A DNA stretch of 46,588 bases. Origin: Oligoflexia bacterium. GTDB taxonomy: Bacteria > Bdellovibrionota_G > JANQFH01. Shown here piece by piece: positions 8,855-17,021 of this stretch. The position numbers were made by a program, and so were the translations under genes. The stretch spans positions 1-46,588 of the forward strand of contig JANQFH010000005.1 of assembly GCA_028277945.1 (NCBI GenBank). The letters run 5' to 3'. Numbering within the stretch: position 1 is the first letter of the stretch; the number at the start of each line of letters is the position of its first letter. The notes beneath the pieces are model-generated. The model worked only from the letters and a program-made list of their open reading frames with translations. It had not been told where the DNA came from and searched no databases.

Positions 8855-9128
8855 ATATGTCGCGCTCCTTTCTTGATGCAGGCCTCGCTGTAATGACACG
8901 TACTCTTGAAGATCGTAGAGTAAATCCAACCATCAAGATTCGATTTTCTAGACTTTTGCCAAAGAGTACAAATCGTTTTTCTCTTGCTGTCGAATGCTTC
9001 TTATCTCTAAAGAGAGAATAAGCGTCATCAAAGAAAACGCTTTCTGCTTCCATACGAGAAACACCGTGTTTGACCTCATTCTTCTGCTCATTCCATTGAT
9101 CCCAGTCAAAGACAATCTCCCGCAGCAT
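8829..9128 (-). CDS. brnT: BrnT-type ribonuclease toxin
   Basis: 99 aa, DUF497/BrnT family: a RelE-fold RNase toxin that arrests translation when free of BrnA. Signature features are FDWDQWNEQKNEVKHGVS at the N-terminus (family form FEWDxxKxxxNxxKHGV), VFFDD, and the basic C-terminal run RVITARPASRKERDIYE holding the conserved Arg residues. The toxin comes first and the antitoxin second, the usual Brn order. The ATG at 9128 lies only 10 bases from the promoter -10 box, so the message may be nearly leaderless. BrnT-BrnA pairs are common on mobile or accessory DNA, but no mobility gene is adjacent. Confidence 0.88.
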   Translation of the reverse strand: MLREIVFDWDQWNEQKNEVKHGVSRMEAESVFFDDAYSLFRDKKHSTAREKRFVLFGKSLENRILMVGFTLRSSRVRVITARPASRKERDIYEAKKEKA

Positions 9129-9137
9129 TCTCAGTCT

Positions 9138-9176
9138 ATTTTAGACGATCTAATTTGTAGTGTCAAGCACTACAAA
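9138..9176 (-). promoter_or_regulatory. brnTA promoter with operator-like inverted repeat
   Basis: On the minus strand: TTGACA (9166-9161), a 17-base spacer, TAAAAT (9143-9138), a near-consensus sigma70 promoter. An inverted repeat with perfect 9-base arms, TTTGTAGTG (9154-9162) and CACTACAAA (9168-9176), covers the -35 box. That is where a ribbon-helix-helix antitoxin would bind to autorepress. The predicted start site is about 2-5 bases before the brnT ATG. Confidence 0.7.
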
Positions 9177-9297
9177 ATGGAAGCGGCAAGGCAAGTTCGA
9201 ACAGCTCTACAAAACGACACAACTATTTGATATAATGTATTTTATTGAAATTGTCCGATTTGCAGCATGGTTGCCGTGGACTCCACGATCTCTCAAC

Positions 9298-10110
9298 CTA
9301 AAGATGGTGGATGCGGCGTAGTTCGCTGGTGAGGTAGTCAAACGCCTCTTGTGGTGTATCGCAGTAGCGAAATAGTTTGAGGTCCTTGGCACTGATCGTG
9401 CCCCACTCGACCAGACTCTCAAAGTGGATGACCTCATCCCAGTACTTGCGTCCGTAAACCACTACCGGTAGAGGCTTCTTAATCTTTTTGGTTTGCATCA
9501 GCGTGAGAATCTCCATGAGTTCATCTAGCGTGCCAAACCCACCCGGAAAGATCACCAACGCTTTAGCAAGGTAGGCAAACCAGTACTTGCGCATAAAAAA
9601 GTAGTGAAAATCAAAAGCGAGATCCGGTGAGATGTAGGGGTTGGGTTGCTCGAGAGCTGCTGGCATACTAATGGTAAAACCAACGGTAAGACCCTTGCCC
9701 TCTTTTGAAGCGCCACGGTTCGCTGCCTCCATCATGCCTGGCCCACCACCACTGCAGACAATAAACCTTTTAGAGCGATTTTTTAGCCCTTTAGACCAGT
9801 GAGTCATCATTGTCGCGAGTTGCACGGCATCATCATAGTAGTGACCGAGCTCGACGAATTTTTCAGCCCTGATTAGCTCTTGCTCCATTTTTTTTGTCGG
9901 GTGTCCGCTTGCAGCAATCCGCTGTTTGATCTTAGCTAAATTCTCTTTTGCCGAACTCGAGGAGATAGGTCGCGCAGAGCCAAAAAATACTATGGTATCT
10001 TGAATGTTGTGTTTGCGCAGACGGCGCCTTGGTTCCAAAAACTCACCCAGTACACGCAAGATGCGGCCATCAGAACTACTCAAAAACTCTTGATTTTCAT
10101 AGGCTTTCAT
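9298..10110 (-). CDS. LOG family protein (nucleotide 5'-monophosphate phosphoribohydrolase-like)
   Basis: 270 aa from the ATG at 10110, which is preceded by AAAGGCAGAG; a GTG at 10152 would add 14 residues but lacks an RBS. The Rossmann-type LOG/TIGR00730 motifs are clear: SGGGPGMMEAANRG at about 120-133 and PGGFGTLDE at about 189-197. Characterised members cleave cytokinin riboside monophosphates or purine/pyrimidine nucleoside monophosphates; older annotation called them lysine decarboxylases. The substrate here is not known. It is longer than the small LOGs (about 190 aa), with an N-terminal extension of about 90 residues. A terminator separates it from the HU gene upstream, so it has its own promoter. 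Confidence 0.88.
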   Translation of the reverse strand: MKAYENQEFLSSSDGRILRVLGEFLEPRRRLRKHNIQDTIVFFGSARPISSSSAKENLAKIKQRIAASGHPTKKMEQELIRAEKFVELGHYYDDAVQLATMMTHWSKGLKNRSKRFIVCSGGGPGMMEAANRGASKEGKGLTVGFTISMPAALEQPNPYISPDLAFDFHYFFMRKYWFAYLAKALVIFPGGFGTLDELMEILTLMQTKKIKKPLPVVVYGRKYWDEVIHFESLVEWGTISAKDLKLFRYCDTPQEAFDYLTSELRRIHHL

Positions 10111-10173
10111 TGCTTTTACTCTGCCTTTCTGGGGCCGCAGGCATTCTGACACAAGCAGACTGAAAACAGCAAC

Positions 10174-10210
10174 AAAAAAGCCGTGCTAGCGCTGCTAGCA
10201 CGGCTTTTTT
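10174..10210 (-). terminator. Intrinsic terminator of the HU/IHF gene
   Basis: Perfect 17-base inverted repeat: left arm 10174-10190 (AAAAAAGCCGTGCTAGC), loop GCT at 10191-10193, right arm 10194-10210. The GC-rich part is followed by a run of six T on either strand, so it can terminate in both directions. It lies 21 bases beyond the stop of the HU-like gene and upstream of the LOG gene. Confidence 0.92.
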
Positions 10211-10230
10211 AACGCGGTCTTAAATTGAAC

Positions 10231-10509
10231 TTACAGGGAGTTCTTCAGTGTTGGCGAAGGACGAAATCCCACGGTCTTGCTCGCCGGAATTCTGATTTCA
10301 AGTCCGGTCTGTGGATTTCTCCCCTTGCGTGCCTTGCGGAAACGCACACTCCAGGTACCAAAACCTGGCCAGGTGAAACGCTTGTCTTTCTTGATACTCT
10401 TGCCAAGTACCTCAAAACAGGCGTCCAATACCTCATTGACCGCGGCTTTGGAGAGATTGCGATGCTTGTTGTAGTGTGTGACCTTTTCTACCAGTTCTGC
10501 TTTCGTCAT
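10231..10509 (-). CDS. HU/IHF family DNA-binding protein
   Basis: Nucleoid-associated, DNA-bending dimer; 92 aa, the standard size. It starts MTKAELVEKV. The beta-arm region reads GRNPQTG...IPASKTVGFRPSP, with the Pro that intercalates into DNA. FGTWSVRFRKARKG replaces the usual FGxFxVxxRxAR. A strong RBS, GGGAGG, lies five bases before the ATG. It has a perfect terminator 21 bases downstream and is probably a single-gene unit. HU or IHF subunit type cannot be decided from sequence alone. Confidence 0.95.
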   Translation of the reverse strand: MTKAELVEKVTHYNKHRNLSKAAVNEVLDACFEVLGKSIKKDKRFTWPGFGTWSVRFRKARKGRNPQTGLEIRIPASKTVGFRPSPTLKNSL

Positions 10510-10565
10510 GCTGTCCTCCCTTTCAAGGAAATTACAAAATGGGTTGCTTTCGCGTAGACCTAGGC

Positions 10566-11384
10566 TTAATGGCTGCCAGATGCTTTGTCAAGCGAAAAGA
10601 TTTCGTGTAGCTTGCGGAAATTGGCTTCCAGCTTGATTGCGCAATGTTTGAGCCGTTTTCGCAGTTGGGATAACTGGCCCAAACCCCCTTGCCTGGCGAT
10701 TTTCGTGGCGTTTCGCAATTGCTGCCATGGTGTTTGACCGCCACTGACCAGCGACTGCAACGCTTGCGGCAACTCATCGCTTGCCTCATCTAAAACGCAA
10801 CGTAGTGCAACCCAAGGCACACGCTTCTCTTGCAAAAGTGAAGCAAGGTGATATGTTTCCAAGTCCACCGCCGCCACCGCGGTCTGCTGAAACAGCCGCT
10901 GCTTTTCCTCAACACGGCAGACAAGTCGATCAACAGTAAGCATAGAAGCGGAAGGAATTTCTAGTTGTGCGCAAACCAAGGCCAAATTCTTTTGGTCCAT
11001 GTCAATAGGTGTGCCAACAAACTGCTGCGCGGTTAAATCGTACTGAAAAAGTCGGTGACAGATAAAACAGTCAGCGGTGCTGATTTCACTCGAAAGCGCA
11101 CCGGCCACACCAACAATATAGGCAAAGTTAACTCGGTAATGCGACAAAACCCACTCACAACCATAACGGGCGTTTTCTCTACCCATACCGGTAATCGCTA
11201 ACAGCAACGCTGTTTGCATCTGATCGCCCCCGTAGTCACCTGCATAATTACCATCAAACAGTCGCATTGCGCCCTGTCGCTGGTGGCGCTGCACTTTAAA
11301 CTCTCTCTTTAAGGGGCTGATTTCATGAGCATTGGCAACAAAGAGCACCCCAACCTCGCCGCTAGGGGGCGCTACAGCATTCAT
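10566..11384 (-). CDS. Nucleoside phosphorylase/nucleosidase family protein
   Basis: 272 aa, PNP/MTA-SAH nucleosidase fold (PNP_UDP_1). Visible: an N-terminal strand VGVLFVANAHEISPLKREF; AITGMGRENA where the family has a GxGxxNA motif; VGVAGALS; and AVDLETYHLASLLQEKRVPWVALRCVLDEAS, matching the conserved nucleoside-binding region with a dimetal-free D/E pair. A basic helical tail of about 50 residues follows. It overlaps the end of purD by four bases, so it is co-translated with purine synthesis, which suggests a role with purine nucleosides. The hopanoid-associated phosphorylase branch (HpnG-like) is an alternative. The substrate is not assignable. Confidence 0.75.
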   Translation of the reverse strand: MNAVAPPSGEVGVLFVANAHEISPLKREFKVQRHQRQGAMRLFDGNYAGDYGGDQMQTALLLAITGMGRENARYGCEWVLSHYRVNFAYIVGVAGALSSEISTADCFICHRLFQYDLTAQQFVGTPIDMDQKNLALVCAQLEIPSASMLTVDRLVCRVEEKQRLFQQTAVAAVDLETYHLASLLQEKRVPWVALRCVLDEASDELPQALQSLVSGGQTPWQQLRNATKIARQGGLGQLSQLRKRLKHCAIKLEANFRKLHEIFSLDKASGSH

Positions 11385-12646
11385 GGTAGACCAATATCCT
11401 GGCGAAACTGCGCTCCTGGAAAAGAGAGGGCAGGTAGCTGCTTATAGGCAAGATCACGCGCCTGTTTGATATCGTGGGCGTGTACCGTTAAGCCAAGCAC
11501 ACGCCCTCCAGAGGTGACCAGCCGATCTCCTTGCATGGTTGTTCCCGCATGAAATAGCTTGATATCCTTGCCGCACGACTCTGCTGCCGCTTGCGGTAAT
11601 GGCAGGCCCTTTTCATAGGCTCCTGGATAGCCATCACTAGCCAAAACCACACAGAGAGAGCAACCTGATCGCCAACGGAAAGGTTCACTAGACAACTCAC
11701 CTCGAGCAACCGCTAAAAGATGCGGCAGCAGATCGCCATCGAAATGAAACAACAGCGGCTGCGCCTCAGGATCACCAAAACGAACATTGAACTCCAATAC
11801 CTGAGGTTCGCCCTCCTGTACCATCAACCCAGCATAGAGAACACCGTGGAAAGGCATTCCTTCTGCTTTAAGCTGATGTAGCACTGGGTAGAAGACCCGT
11901 TGCGCCACCCGATCCAAAAAGGCACTATCCAGCTCAGCAACCGGGGTGAAGGCCCCCATACCACCGGTGTTTGGCCCCTCACCCGCCTCCCGCAACGACT
12001 TGTGGTCGCGCGCAGGGAGCATCAGCCTAAACTCATCACCGCAGCAGAGACCGATAACCGACACCTCTCTGCCAGTAAGCATCGCCTCAACCAAAAGCCG
12101 CTCCCCTGACCTACCAAAGAGACGCTGCTCGATAAGCTTATTTACAAACGCCTCAGCTGCGGGATGCTCGTGACAGACGGCCACTCCCTTTCCCGCCGCC
12201 AGCCCGTCTGCTTTGATCACCAGCGGATAGCTAGCTTGCCGCAGGTGAGCTTGCACACTCGCCAGATCCCTAAAGGTGACAAATTCAGCAGTGGGCACAC
12301 CAGAGCGGTTCATAAGCTCCTTGGCAAAGATCTTGCTGCCCTCCAGCTGAGCTGCAGCAGCTGAGGGAGCCAAGATCAGTCGCCCTTGCTGGCGAAAACG
12401 ATCACCAATACCTTCAACTAGAGGCTGCTCCGGACCAACAATAGTGAGCTCAATATTGCGCTCACGAGCAAATTGCAGCAATCCGTCGTAGTCATCCACC
12501 GCTATGGCGACATTCTCAACTTTGGCCTCCATCGCCGTACCGGCGTTACCTGGAACGCAGTAGAGACGCTCTACCAACGGGCTCTGGGAAATCTTCCAGC
12601 ACAGCGCATGCTCTCTGCCACCGCCGCCTATCACCAATACATTCAT
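11381..12646 (-). CDS. purD: Phosphoribosylamine--glycine ligase
   Basis: Makes glycinamide ribonucleotide (GAR), step 2 of de novo purine synthesis; ATP-grasp enzyme, cytoplasmic. 421 aa from the ATG at 12646, which has GTAGG six bases upstream; a TTG two codons earlier is less likely. Visible: MNVLVIGGGGREHAL at the start, KADGLAAGKGV, GPNTGGMGAFTP, and FNVRFGDPEAQPLL carrying Mg2+ ligands. It begins eight bases after the stop of the large TPR gene and overlaps the nucleoside phosphorylase that follows, so the three likely share a transcript. Confidence 0.97.
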   Translation of the reverse strand: MNVLVIGGGGREHALCWKISQSPLVERLYCVPGNAGTAMEAKVENVAIAVDDYDGLLQFARERNIELTIVGPEQPLVEGIGDRFRQQGRLILAPSAAAAQLEGSKIFAKELMNRSGVPTAEFVTFRDLASVQAHLRQASYPLVIKADGLAAGKGVAVCHEHPAAEAFVNKLIEQRLFGRSGERLLVEAMLTGREVSVIGLCCGDEFRLMLPARDHKSLREAGEGPNTGGMGAFTPVAELDSAFLDRVAQRVFYPVLHQLKAEGMPFHGVLYAGLMVQEGEPQVLEFNVRFGDPEAQPLLFHFDGDLLPHLLAVARGELSSEPFRWRSGCSLCVVLASDGYPGAYEKGLPLPQAAAESCGKDIKLFHAGTTMQGDRLVTSGGRVLGLTVHAHDIKQARDLAYKQLPALSFPGAQFRQDIGLP

Positions 12647-12653
12647 AACCAAC

Positions 12654-15116
12654 CTACCCTGACTGACTAAACTTACCGGAAAACACCTCGGTTAACGCTG
12701 GATAGTAGTGAAGCGGCGCAGCAGCGCAACGAAAAAGTGCATCTCGCTGCTTAAGCGGTTGGTTTCTGCGCAGATCCACTCGCATCTGGATTAAGCTGCG
12801 ACGGCAGCCGGCCTTGCCTGCTAGTTCAGGCAGGGTATGCAACAGCTGTTCGGTTCTCTCTATTTGGTTGGCAAGACTCAGAGCTTCGAGAAAGACCAGT
12901 TTGCCAAATAGAGAGAGTGAGGCAAAAGAGCTATTCGCTGCAAGCAGCGCAGCCGCTTGCTCGGCTTGGTTACGCCGATTGAGGATCTCGGCAAGGAAGA
13001 GGTAGGCGGGAACAAAACCCTGCTGCTTCGTTGCCTGCTGCAGCAGCCGCTCTGCCTCACTGAGCTTGCCCCGCACAAGATAGATGGCTGCTGCGGCCAC
13101 ACTAAATGGTGCTGCCAACGGCTTACTCTCTGCCCAAAGCTTGGCGACCTCGGTTGCAGGATAGGCAGCAAAATCGATTCGGTTCCAACGGTCTCTATAT
13201 TGACTTTCTGGATAGTCCAGCCAGACATTTGCCAGCCCTTGGCGCAATACGCTCTCAGCAGCCTCCTGCTGCGCCTGTTTGGTATAGAGAGAGGCGAGCT
13301 CCAGGAGCAGCGCTAGAGATTCTGGAAACCGCTCTACCTGCTCACTCATGAGACGAATGGCGGCAACGTTATCACCCAGCTGCTGATGGGTGCGCGACAG
13401 CGTAACCAAGACGGGCAGTGAATCTGGCTGCAACAGCTGTGCTCGCTGTAGGAGTTCAAGAGCCTGACTATGTTGTTTCTTGATGTTAAGAAGCTGAACG
13501 CGTTTAAGCAGCAGGGGCACAAAGTAAGGCGAGATCTTAAGAGCGGCGTTGCAATTTGTGGTTGCCGCAACAAGGTCTTTCTGTTGCAGGTGGATGCTAC
13601 AGAGATGATAGAAGGCGTATCTCTTTTCAGCTTCTGTTGCTATCGAACTGTAACGCTCGATGATTTCGCGCAGATTGCGCGCAGCGCTGTCAGGTTCGTC
13701 AAGCTCTTGATAGTAGAGAAAACTGAGGCGCAACCTAGCTTCGATATAGGCGGGATGGTGGCGTAAAGCCTGTTGATACAGTTGCGCTGCGCGCTTCACC
13801 TTACCTGTCAACTCCTGCAGAAACCCCATCTGTGTTAGGGTTCTCGGGTGATCGGCATCAAGGGCTTGCCGACGCTTTAGCGCCTGCAGTGCCGCATAGA
13901 GATCGCCCTGTTGCAGATAGGCCTGTGCCAGCCAGTTCAATGCCTCTCGCAGCTGTGGCTGCGTTGTTGCTGGCAGCGCACGCAGCTCGCCAATGGTTTT
14001 TATAAGTTCACTGTTGAGACCTATGCGGGCAATACTACGGTACATCTGCATACGAGCATCGTTGCCAATCTGCTGATGTTTTGCCATCGCCTCCCGACTA
14101 ACTCTAAGTGCGGCCTGGTAATTGGCCGCACCAATCAACGTCGCCACTTGGGCGCGATATCCATAAGGAGCAGCCGGAAGACGCTGTTTCGCAGCTGCTG
14201 CCAACACCAACGCCTGTTGCTTGAGCTCTAGATCTCGCTTTTGCGCAGAGATGTAGGCTTCTGCCTCACCTAACAACCCGGCGACCACCATGCTGTCTTT
14301 GTCGATTACGAGAGCCTGTTTGAGTTCTCTTTCAGCCTCCAGGTAGGACTCAAAGCGATCTGCTGCCATGGCCTGCTGGACACGCTTGATGCTCTTTTGC
14401 ACCGCTGCCACCATAGTCTTTTGGTCTGCTGGCAACAGATCGGAGCGAGACTCTTGCTGGATTTGCTGCCAAACTCGACCGTAAGCTGCCATTTCATGCG
14501 ACGTTGGCTTTTGCCTCTCTTTGGCAAATTTAAGCGGGTTGATGTAGACAAGCAGATAGGCAAAGATTATCACAATTGAGAATATCAAAAGTCGACGCGT
14601 CAGCTTTGCATACCAGAAACGTTTCAGCTGTCCGCGCCTTCTTGGACTCTTGCTAACCTGTTTAGGCTGAGTAGCTGCAAAAAATTCGGCAAAGTCTTCA
14701 CACTGCGCTATGGAGACCCGTGATTGCCCTGGACCGCTGACGTGGTCATCACGGGAAAAAAAGCCTTTGTCGGCAAGTTCTTGCAGCTCACTAAGCGAAG
14801 TCGGGCCAAAAACTCGGCCATCCCGACGAAAGACTGTCCACTGGTTACCAGTGGTATCTAGCTCAATCTCACTACTACGACAGTCGTCACAGACCGGAAC
14901 AGCTGCCGCACCACTGTCACGAAATGAACGGCCACACTTCACACAGCGGCGCTCTGCACCTTTGTCATCTTCTGCAAAGAGAAGTTTGACAATGTTGCCT
15001 TGCTTGTTGACGATAATAGCAAACTCTTTGCCACAGATCGGACAATTGCCTTTGGCCGAGTCCGGAATGGTATCGACAACGATATCACCCTGACACTGTT
15101 TACACCGCGCCAACAT
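12654..15116 (-). CDS. Double zinc-ribbon, GYF_2-like, membrane-anchored TPR protein
   Basis: 820 aa, function unknown. Order: two zinc ribbons (Cys5, 8, 25, 28 and Cys58, 61, 76, 79); a GYF_2/DUF4339-like domain at about 92-140 (WTVFRRDGRVFGPTSLSELQ); a basic linker; one TM segment at about 174-193; then more than 600 residues of TPR-like helical repeats to the end. The cytoplasmic N-terminus looks like a sensing or docking module and the TPR part would lie outside the inner membrane. This is the zinc-ribbon + TM + extracytoplasmic module plan also used by the protease at 1517. It sits upstream of purD with an eight-base gap and downstream of the hairpin-rich region at 15133-15377. The RBS is weak. 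Confidence 0.8.
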   Translation of the reverse strand: MLARCKQCQGDIVVDTIPDSAKGNCPICGKEFAIIVNKQGNIVKLLFAEDDKGAERRCVKCGRSFRDSGAAAVPVCDDCRSSEIELDTTGNQWTVFRRDGRVFGPTSLSELQELADKGFFSRDDHVSGPGQSRVSIAQCEDFAEFFAATQPKQVSKSPRRRGQLKRFWYAKLTRRLLIFSIVIIFAYLLVYINPLKFAKERQKPTSHEMAAYGRVWQQIQQESRSDLLPADQKTMVAAVQKSIKRVQQAMAADRFESYLEAERELKQALVIDKDSMVVAGLLGEAEAYISAQKRDLELKQQALVLAAAAKQRLPAAPYGYRAQVATLIGAANYQAALRVSREAMAKHQQIGNDARMQMYRSIARIGLNSELIKTIGELRALPATTQPQLREALNWLAQAYLQQGDLYAALQALKRRQALDADHPRTLTQMGFLQELTGKVKRAAQLYQQALRHHPAYIEARLRLSFLYYQELDEPDSAARNLREIIERYSSIATEAEKRYAFYHLCSIHLQQKDLVAATTNCNAALKISPYFVPLLLKRVQLLNIKKQHSQALELLQRAQLLQPDSLPVLVTLSRTHQQLGDNVAAIRLMSEQVERFPESLALLLELASLYTKQAQQEAAESVLRQGLANVWLDYPESQYRDRWNRIDFAAYPATEVAKLWAESKPLAAPFSVAAAAIYLVRGKLSEAERLLQQATKQQGFVPAYLFLAEILNRRNQAEQAAALLAANSSFASLSLFGKLVFLEALSLANQIERTEQLLHTLPELAGKAGCRRSLIQMRVDLRRNQPLKQRDALFRCAAAPLHYYPALTEVFSGKFSQSG

Positions 15117-15132
15117 ACATCAAAAAATCTAG

Positions 15133-15253
15133 CTTAACGTCATCTCTATAGGCGTGTCCAACCAGCCTTCGGCGAATGGCTCGTCGGCCTCCGGCCTCCT
15201 GCGCTTGATTTCGCCTCAGGCTGGTTGGACACGCCTGCAGAGGTGAGGTTAAA
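15133..15253 (+). repeat. Structured hairpin element A (covarying pair)
   Basis: Perfect 17-base arms: GGCGTGTCCAACCAGCC (15151-15167) and its complement at 15219-15235. The stem extends outward imperfectly, 13 of 18 positions matching, to 15133 and 15253. The 51-base core (15168-15218) has an inner 6-bp stem, GGCGAA (15171-15176) with TTCGCC (15210-15215). It also holds the blocks AATGGCTCG and CTGCGCTT, both shared with element B on the opposite strand. It lies in the non-coding gap between purH and the TPR gene. It has no U-run, so it is not a classical terminator. Confidence 0.85.
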
Positions 15254-15294
15254 CGAGATGACTTTTGAACTCTGCTGGACACGCTCTCTGCTAG

Positions 15295-15377
15295 CGATGG
15301 TACGACAACCTGAGAGAAAATAAAGCGCAGCCGAGCGGAGCGAGGCGAGCCATTTCTCGAAGGTTGTCGTACCATCG
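15295..15377 (-). repeat. Structured hairpin element B (covarying pair, inverted)
   Basis: Perfect 17-base arms, CGATGGTACGACAACCT at 15295-15311 and the complement at 15361-15377. Read on the minus strand its core is again 51 bases, counting one base of each arm. It aligns without gaps to element A: TTCG, 3 variable bases, AATGGCTCG, 15 variable bases, CTGCGCTT, one base, ATTT, 3 variable bases, CTCA. The two 3-base variable blocks pair with each other in both elements (GCG/CGC in A, AGA/TCT in B). A looser copy of the arm spelling (tggacacgc) lies just left of B at 15276-15284. Confidence 0.85.
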
Positions 15378-15449
15378 GTAAGGCAGGCGTGTGTAGCAAA
15401 GACAAAACCATTGCTTTTAACGTTGCCAAAGTAGTTGTGAGACATCGCA

Positions 15450-17012
15450 CTAATGCCTGAAATGGCGAGCACCCGTGAAGATCATCGTCATGTCGTGCTC
15501 ATTGGCCGCCTCAATGACCTCATCGTCGCGAATGCTCCCACCCGGTTGCACCACCGCACGGATGCCGGCACTGTGGGCAAGATCTATGCTATCCCGGAAG
15601 GGAAAGAAGGCATCAGAAGCGAGCACGGCCGCTGCAAGACCGTGCGCATGATTACTCGAGGCCTTGTCCACGGCAATCTTTACGGCATCAACACGGCTCA
15701 TCTGACCTGCACCAATACCAAGCGTCTGCTTGTCACTGGCAATAACAATGGCGTTGGACTTGACCCATTTGCATGCCTTCCAGGAAAATTGTAATGCTCT
15801 GAGCTCCGCTGCATTTGGCTGACGAGCTGTCACTACCTTAGCGCTCTGTAGATCTTCACACATAGCATCTCGTTGTTGCACGAGATAGCCTAGCAGTGTG
15901 CTATGCACAACCATGCTAGACGCCAGCTGTGACGGCAAAGGCAGTGCGACCTGGAGCAGACGCACCTTCTTTTTTCGTTTCAGCTGCTGTAAAGCAGCCG
16001 CATCAAACCCTGGCGCGGCAATGACCTCAAAAAAACAGCTATGCAGCTTCTCTGCCGTGGTCAGATCAACAGGCTGGGTAAAGCCAACCACACCACCAAA
16101 AGCAGAGATCGAGTCTGATGCCATGGCTAAATCAAAAGCCGCGTCAAGAGAACCTTGCGGCGCAATGGCAATCCCACATGGATTGGAGTGTTTGACAATC
16201 ACACAGGCGGTTTCATCGCGGTATTCACTAAGCACACCGAGGCAGCCATCGAGATCGAGAAGATTATTGTAAGAGAGTGGTTTGCCACCCAACTGTTCTG
16301 GTTCCAGCAGGGTTGCCTCGTCTCGGTAGAGCGCTGCGCGTTGATGTGGGTTCTCACCATAGGCAAGATCCAACTCCTTGACCAAGTCAAGACGGTAAGT
16401 AGTGTCTAAAGGCTGTTGGTCCACGTATCTCTTAATGAGGTAGCTGCCAATTTGCGCATCATAGGTGGCAGTCAGGTTAACCGCTGCAGCAGCAAACTTG
16501 CCGCTAAGCTCCGATGGAATGGCGCCATGGTTTGCCTGCAGAGCACTCAAGAAAGGTGGATACTGGGTGGGATCAGAAAGCACCACACAACAGCTGTGGT
16601 TTTTTGCTGCTGCTCGCAACATGGCCACACCGCCGATATCGACAAATTCCATCATATGCTGCAAGTCCCTGCCGTGATCGGCAAGTTCCCGATGAAACGG
16701 ATAGAGGTTGTTGACAACAAGCTGGATCGGCGTGATACCGTGTTGTTCCAGGCTTGTCTTATCGCTCTGCTGCTGTCGTGCTAGCAACGCCGCAAAAATC
16801 TTCGGATGTAATGTCTTGACCCTGCCCTCAAGAATCTCTGGAAAACCCGTCACCGTCTTGACGGTCTCACAGGGTATGCCGAGCTGCTGAATAAAGCGGG
16901 CGGTTCCGCCGGTGGATACGATCTCACATGAGACTGCGTGCAGTGCGCGAACTAATTCTTCGAGACCACTCTTATCATAGACGCTGACAACGGCACGTTG
17001 GATTTTAATCAT
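15450..17012 (-). CDS. purH: Bifunctional AICAR formyltransferase / IMP cyclohydrolase
   Basis: Last two steps of de novo purine synthesis, AICAR to FAICAR to IMP; cytoplasmic, 520 aa, full length. IMP cyclohydrolase (MGS-like) domain at 1-150: [35 protein letters not shown]. Transformylase domain after about 200: [45 protein letters not shown], and the terminal FTGARHFRH. It starts nine bases after the mlaD stop, so it is probably the last gene of the alr-mla transcript. It is unusual for purH to sit in an envelope-lipid operon. Confidence 0.97.
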   Translation of the reverse strand: MIKIQRAVVSVYDKSGLEELVRALHAVSCEIVSTGGTARFIQQLGIPCETVKTVTGFPEILEGRVKTLHPKIFAALLARQQQSDKTSLEQHGITPIQLVVNNLYPFHRELADHGRDLQHMMEFVDIGGVAMLRAAAKNHSCCVVLSDPTQYPPFLSALQANHGAIPSELSGKFAAAAVNLTATYDAQIGSYLIKRYVDQQPLDTTYRLDLVKELDLAYGENPHQRAALYRDEATLLEPEQLGGKPLSYNNLLDLDGCLGVLSEYRDETACVIVKHSNPCGIAIAPQGSLDAAFDLAMASDSISAFGGVVGFTQPVDLTTAEKLHSCFFEVIAAPGFDAAALQQLKRKKKVRLLQVALPLPSQLASSMVVHSTLLGYLVQQRDAMCEDLQSAKVVTARQPNAAELRALQFSWKACKWVKSNAIVIASDKQTLGIGAGQMSRVDAVKIAVDKASSNHAHGLAAAVLASDAFFPFRDSIDLAHSAGIRAVVQPGGSIRDDEVIEAANEHDMTMIFTGARHFRH

Positions 17013-17021
17013 GTCACACTC

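Noticed and set aside
4846-9231. 14-base repeat CACAACTATTTGAT at 4846-4859 and 9218-9231
   Set aside because: In a window this size several identical 14-mer pairs are expected by chance.
9228-9236. Extended -10-like TGATATAAT on the plus strand
   Set aside because: No -35 and only the antisense of the LOG gene lies downstream.
9274-9286. Inverted repeat CGTGGA-C-TCCACG downstream of the LOG gene
   Set aside because: Six-base arms, one-base loop and no U-run; not a credible terminator.
15100-15472. Minus-strand open frames across the hairpin region
   Set aside because: They run through the inverted repeats, are rich in Arg/Ser and match no family; the elements explain the sequence.
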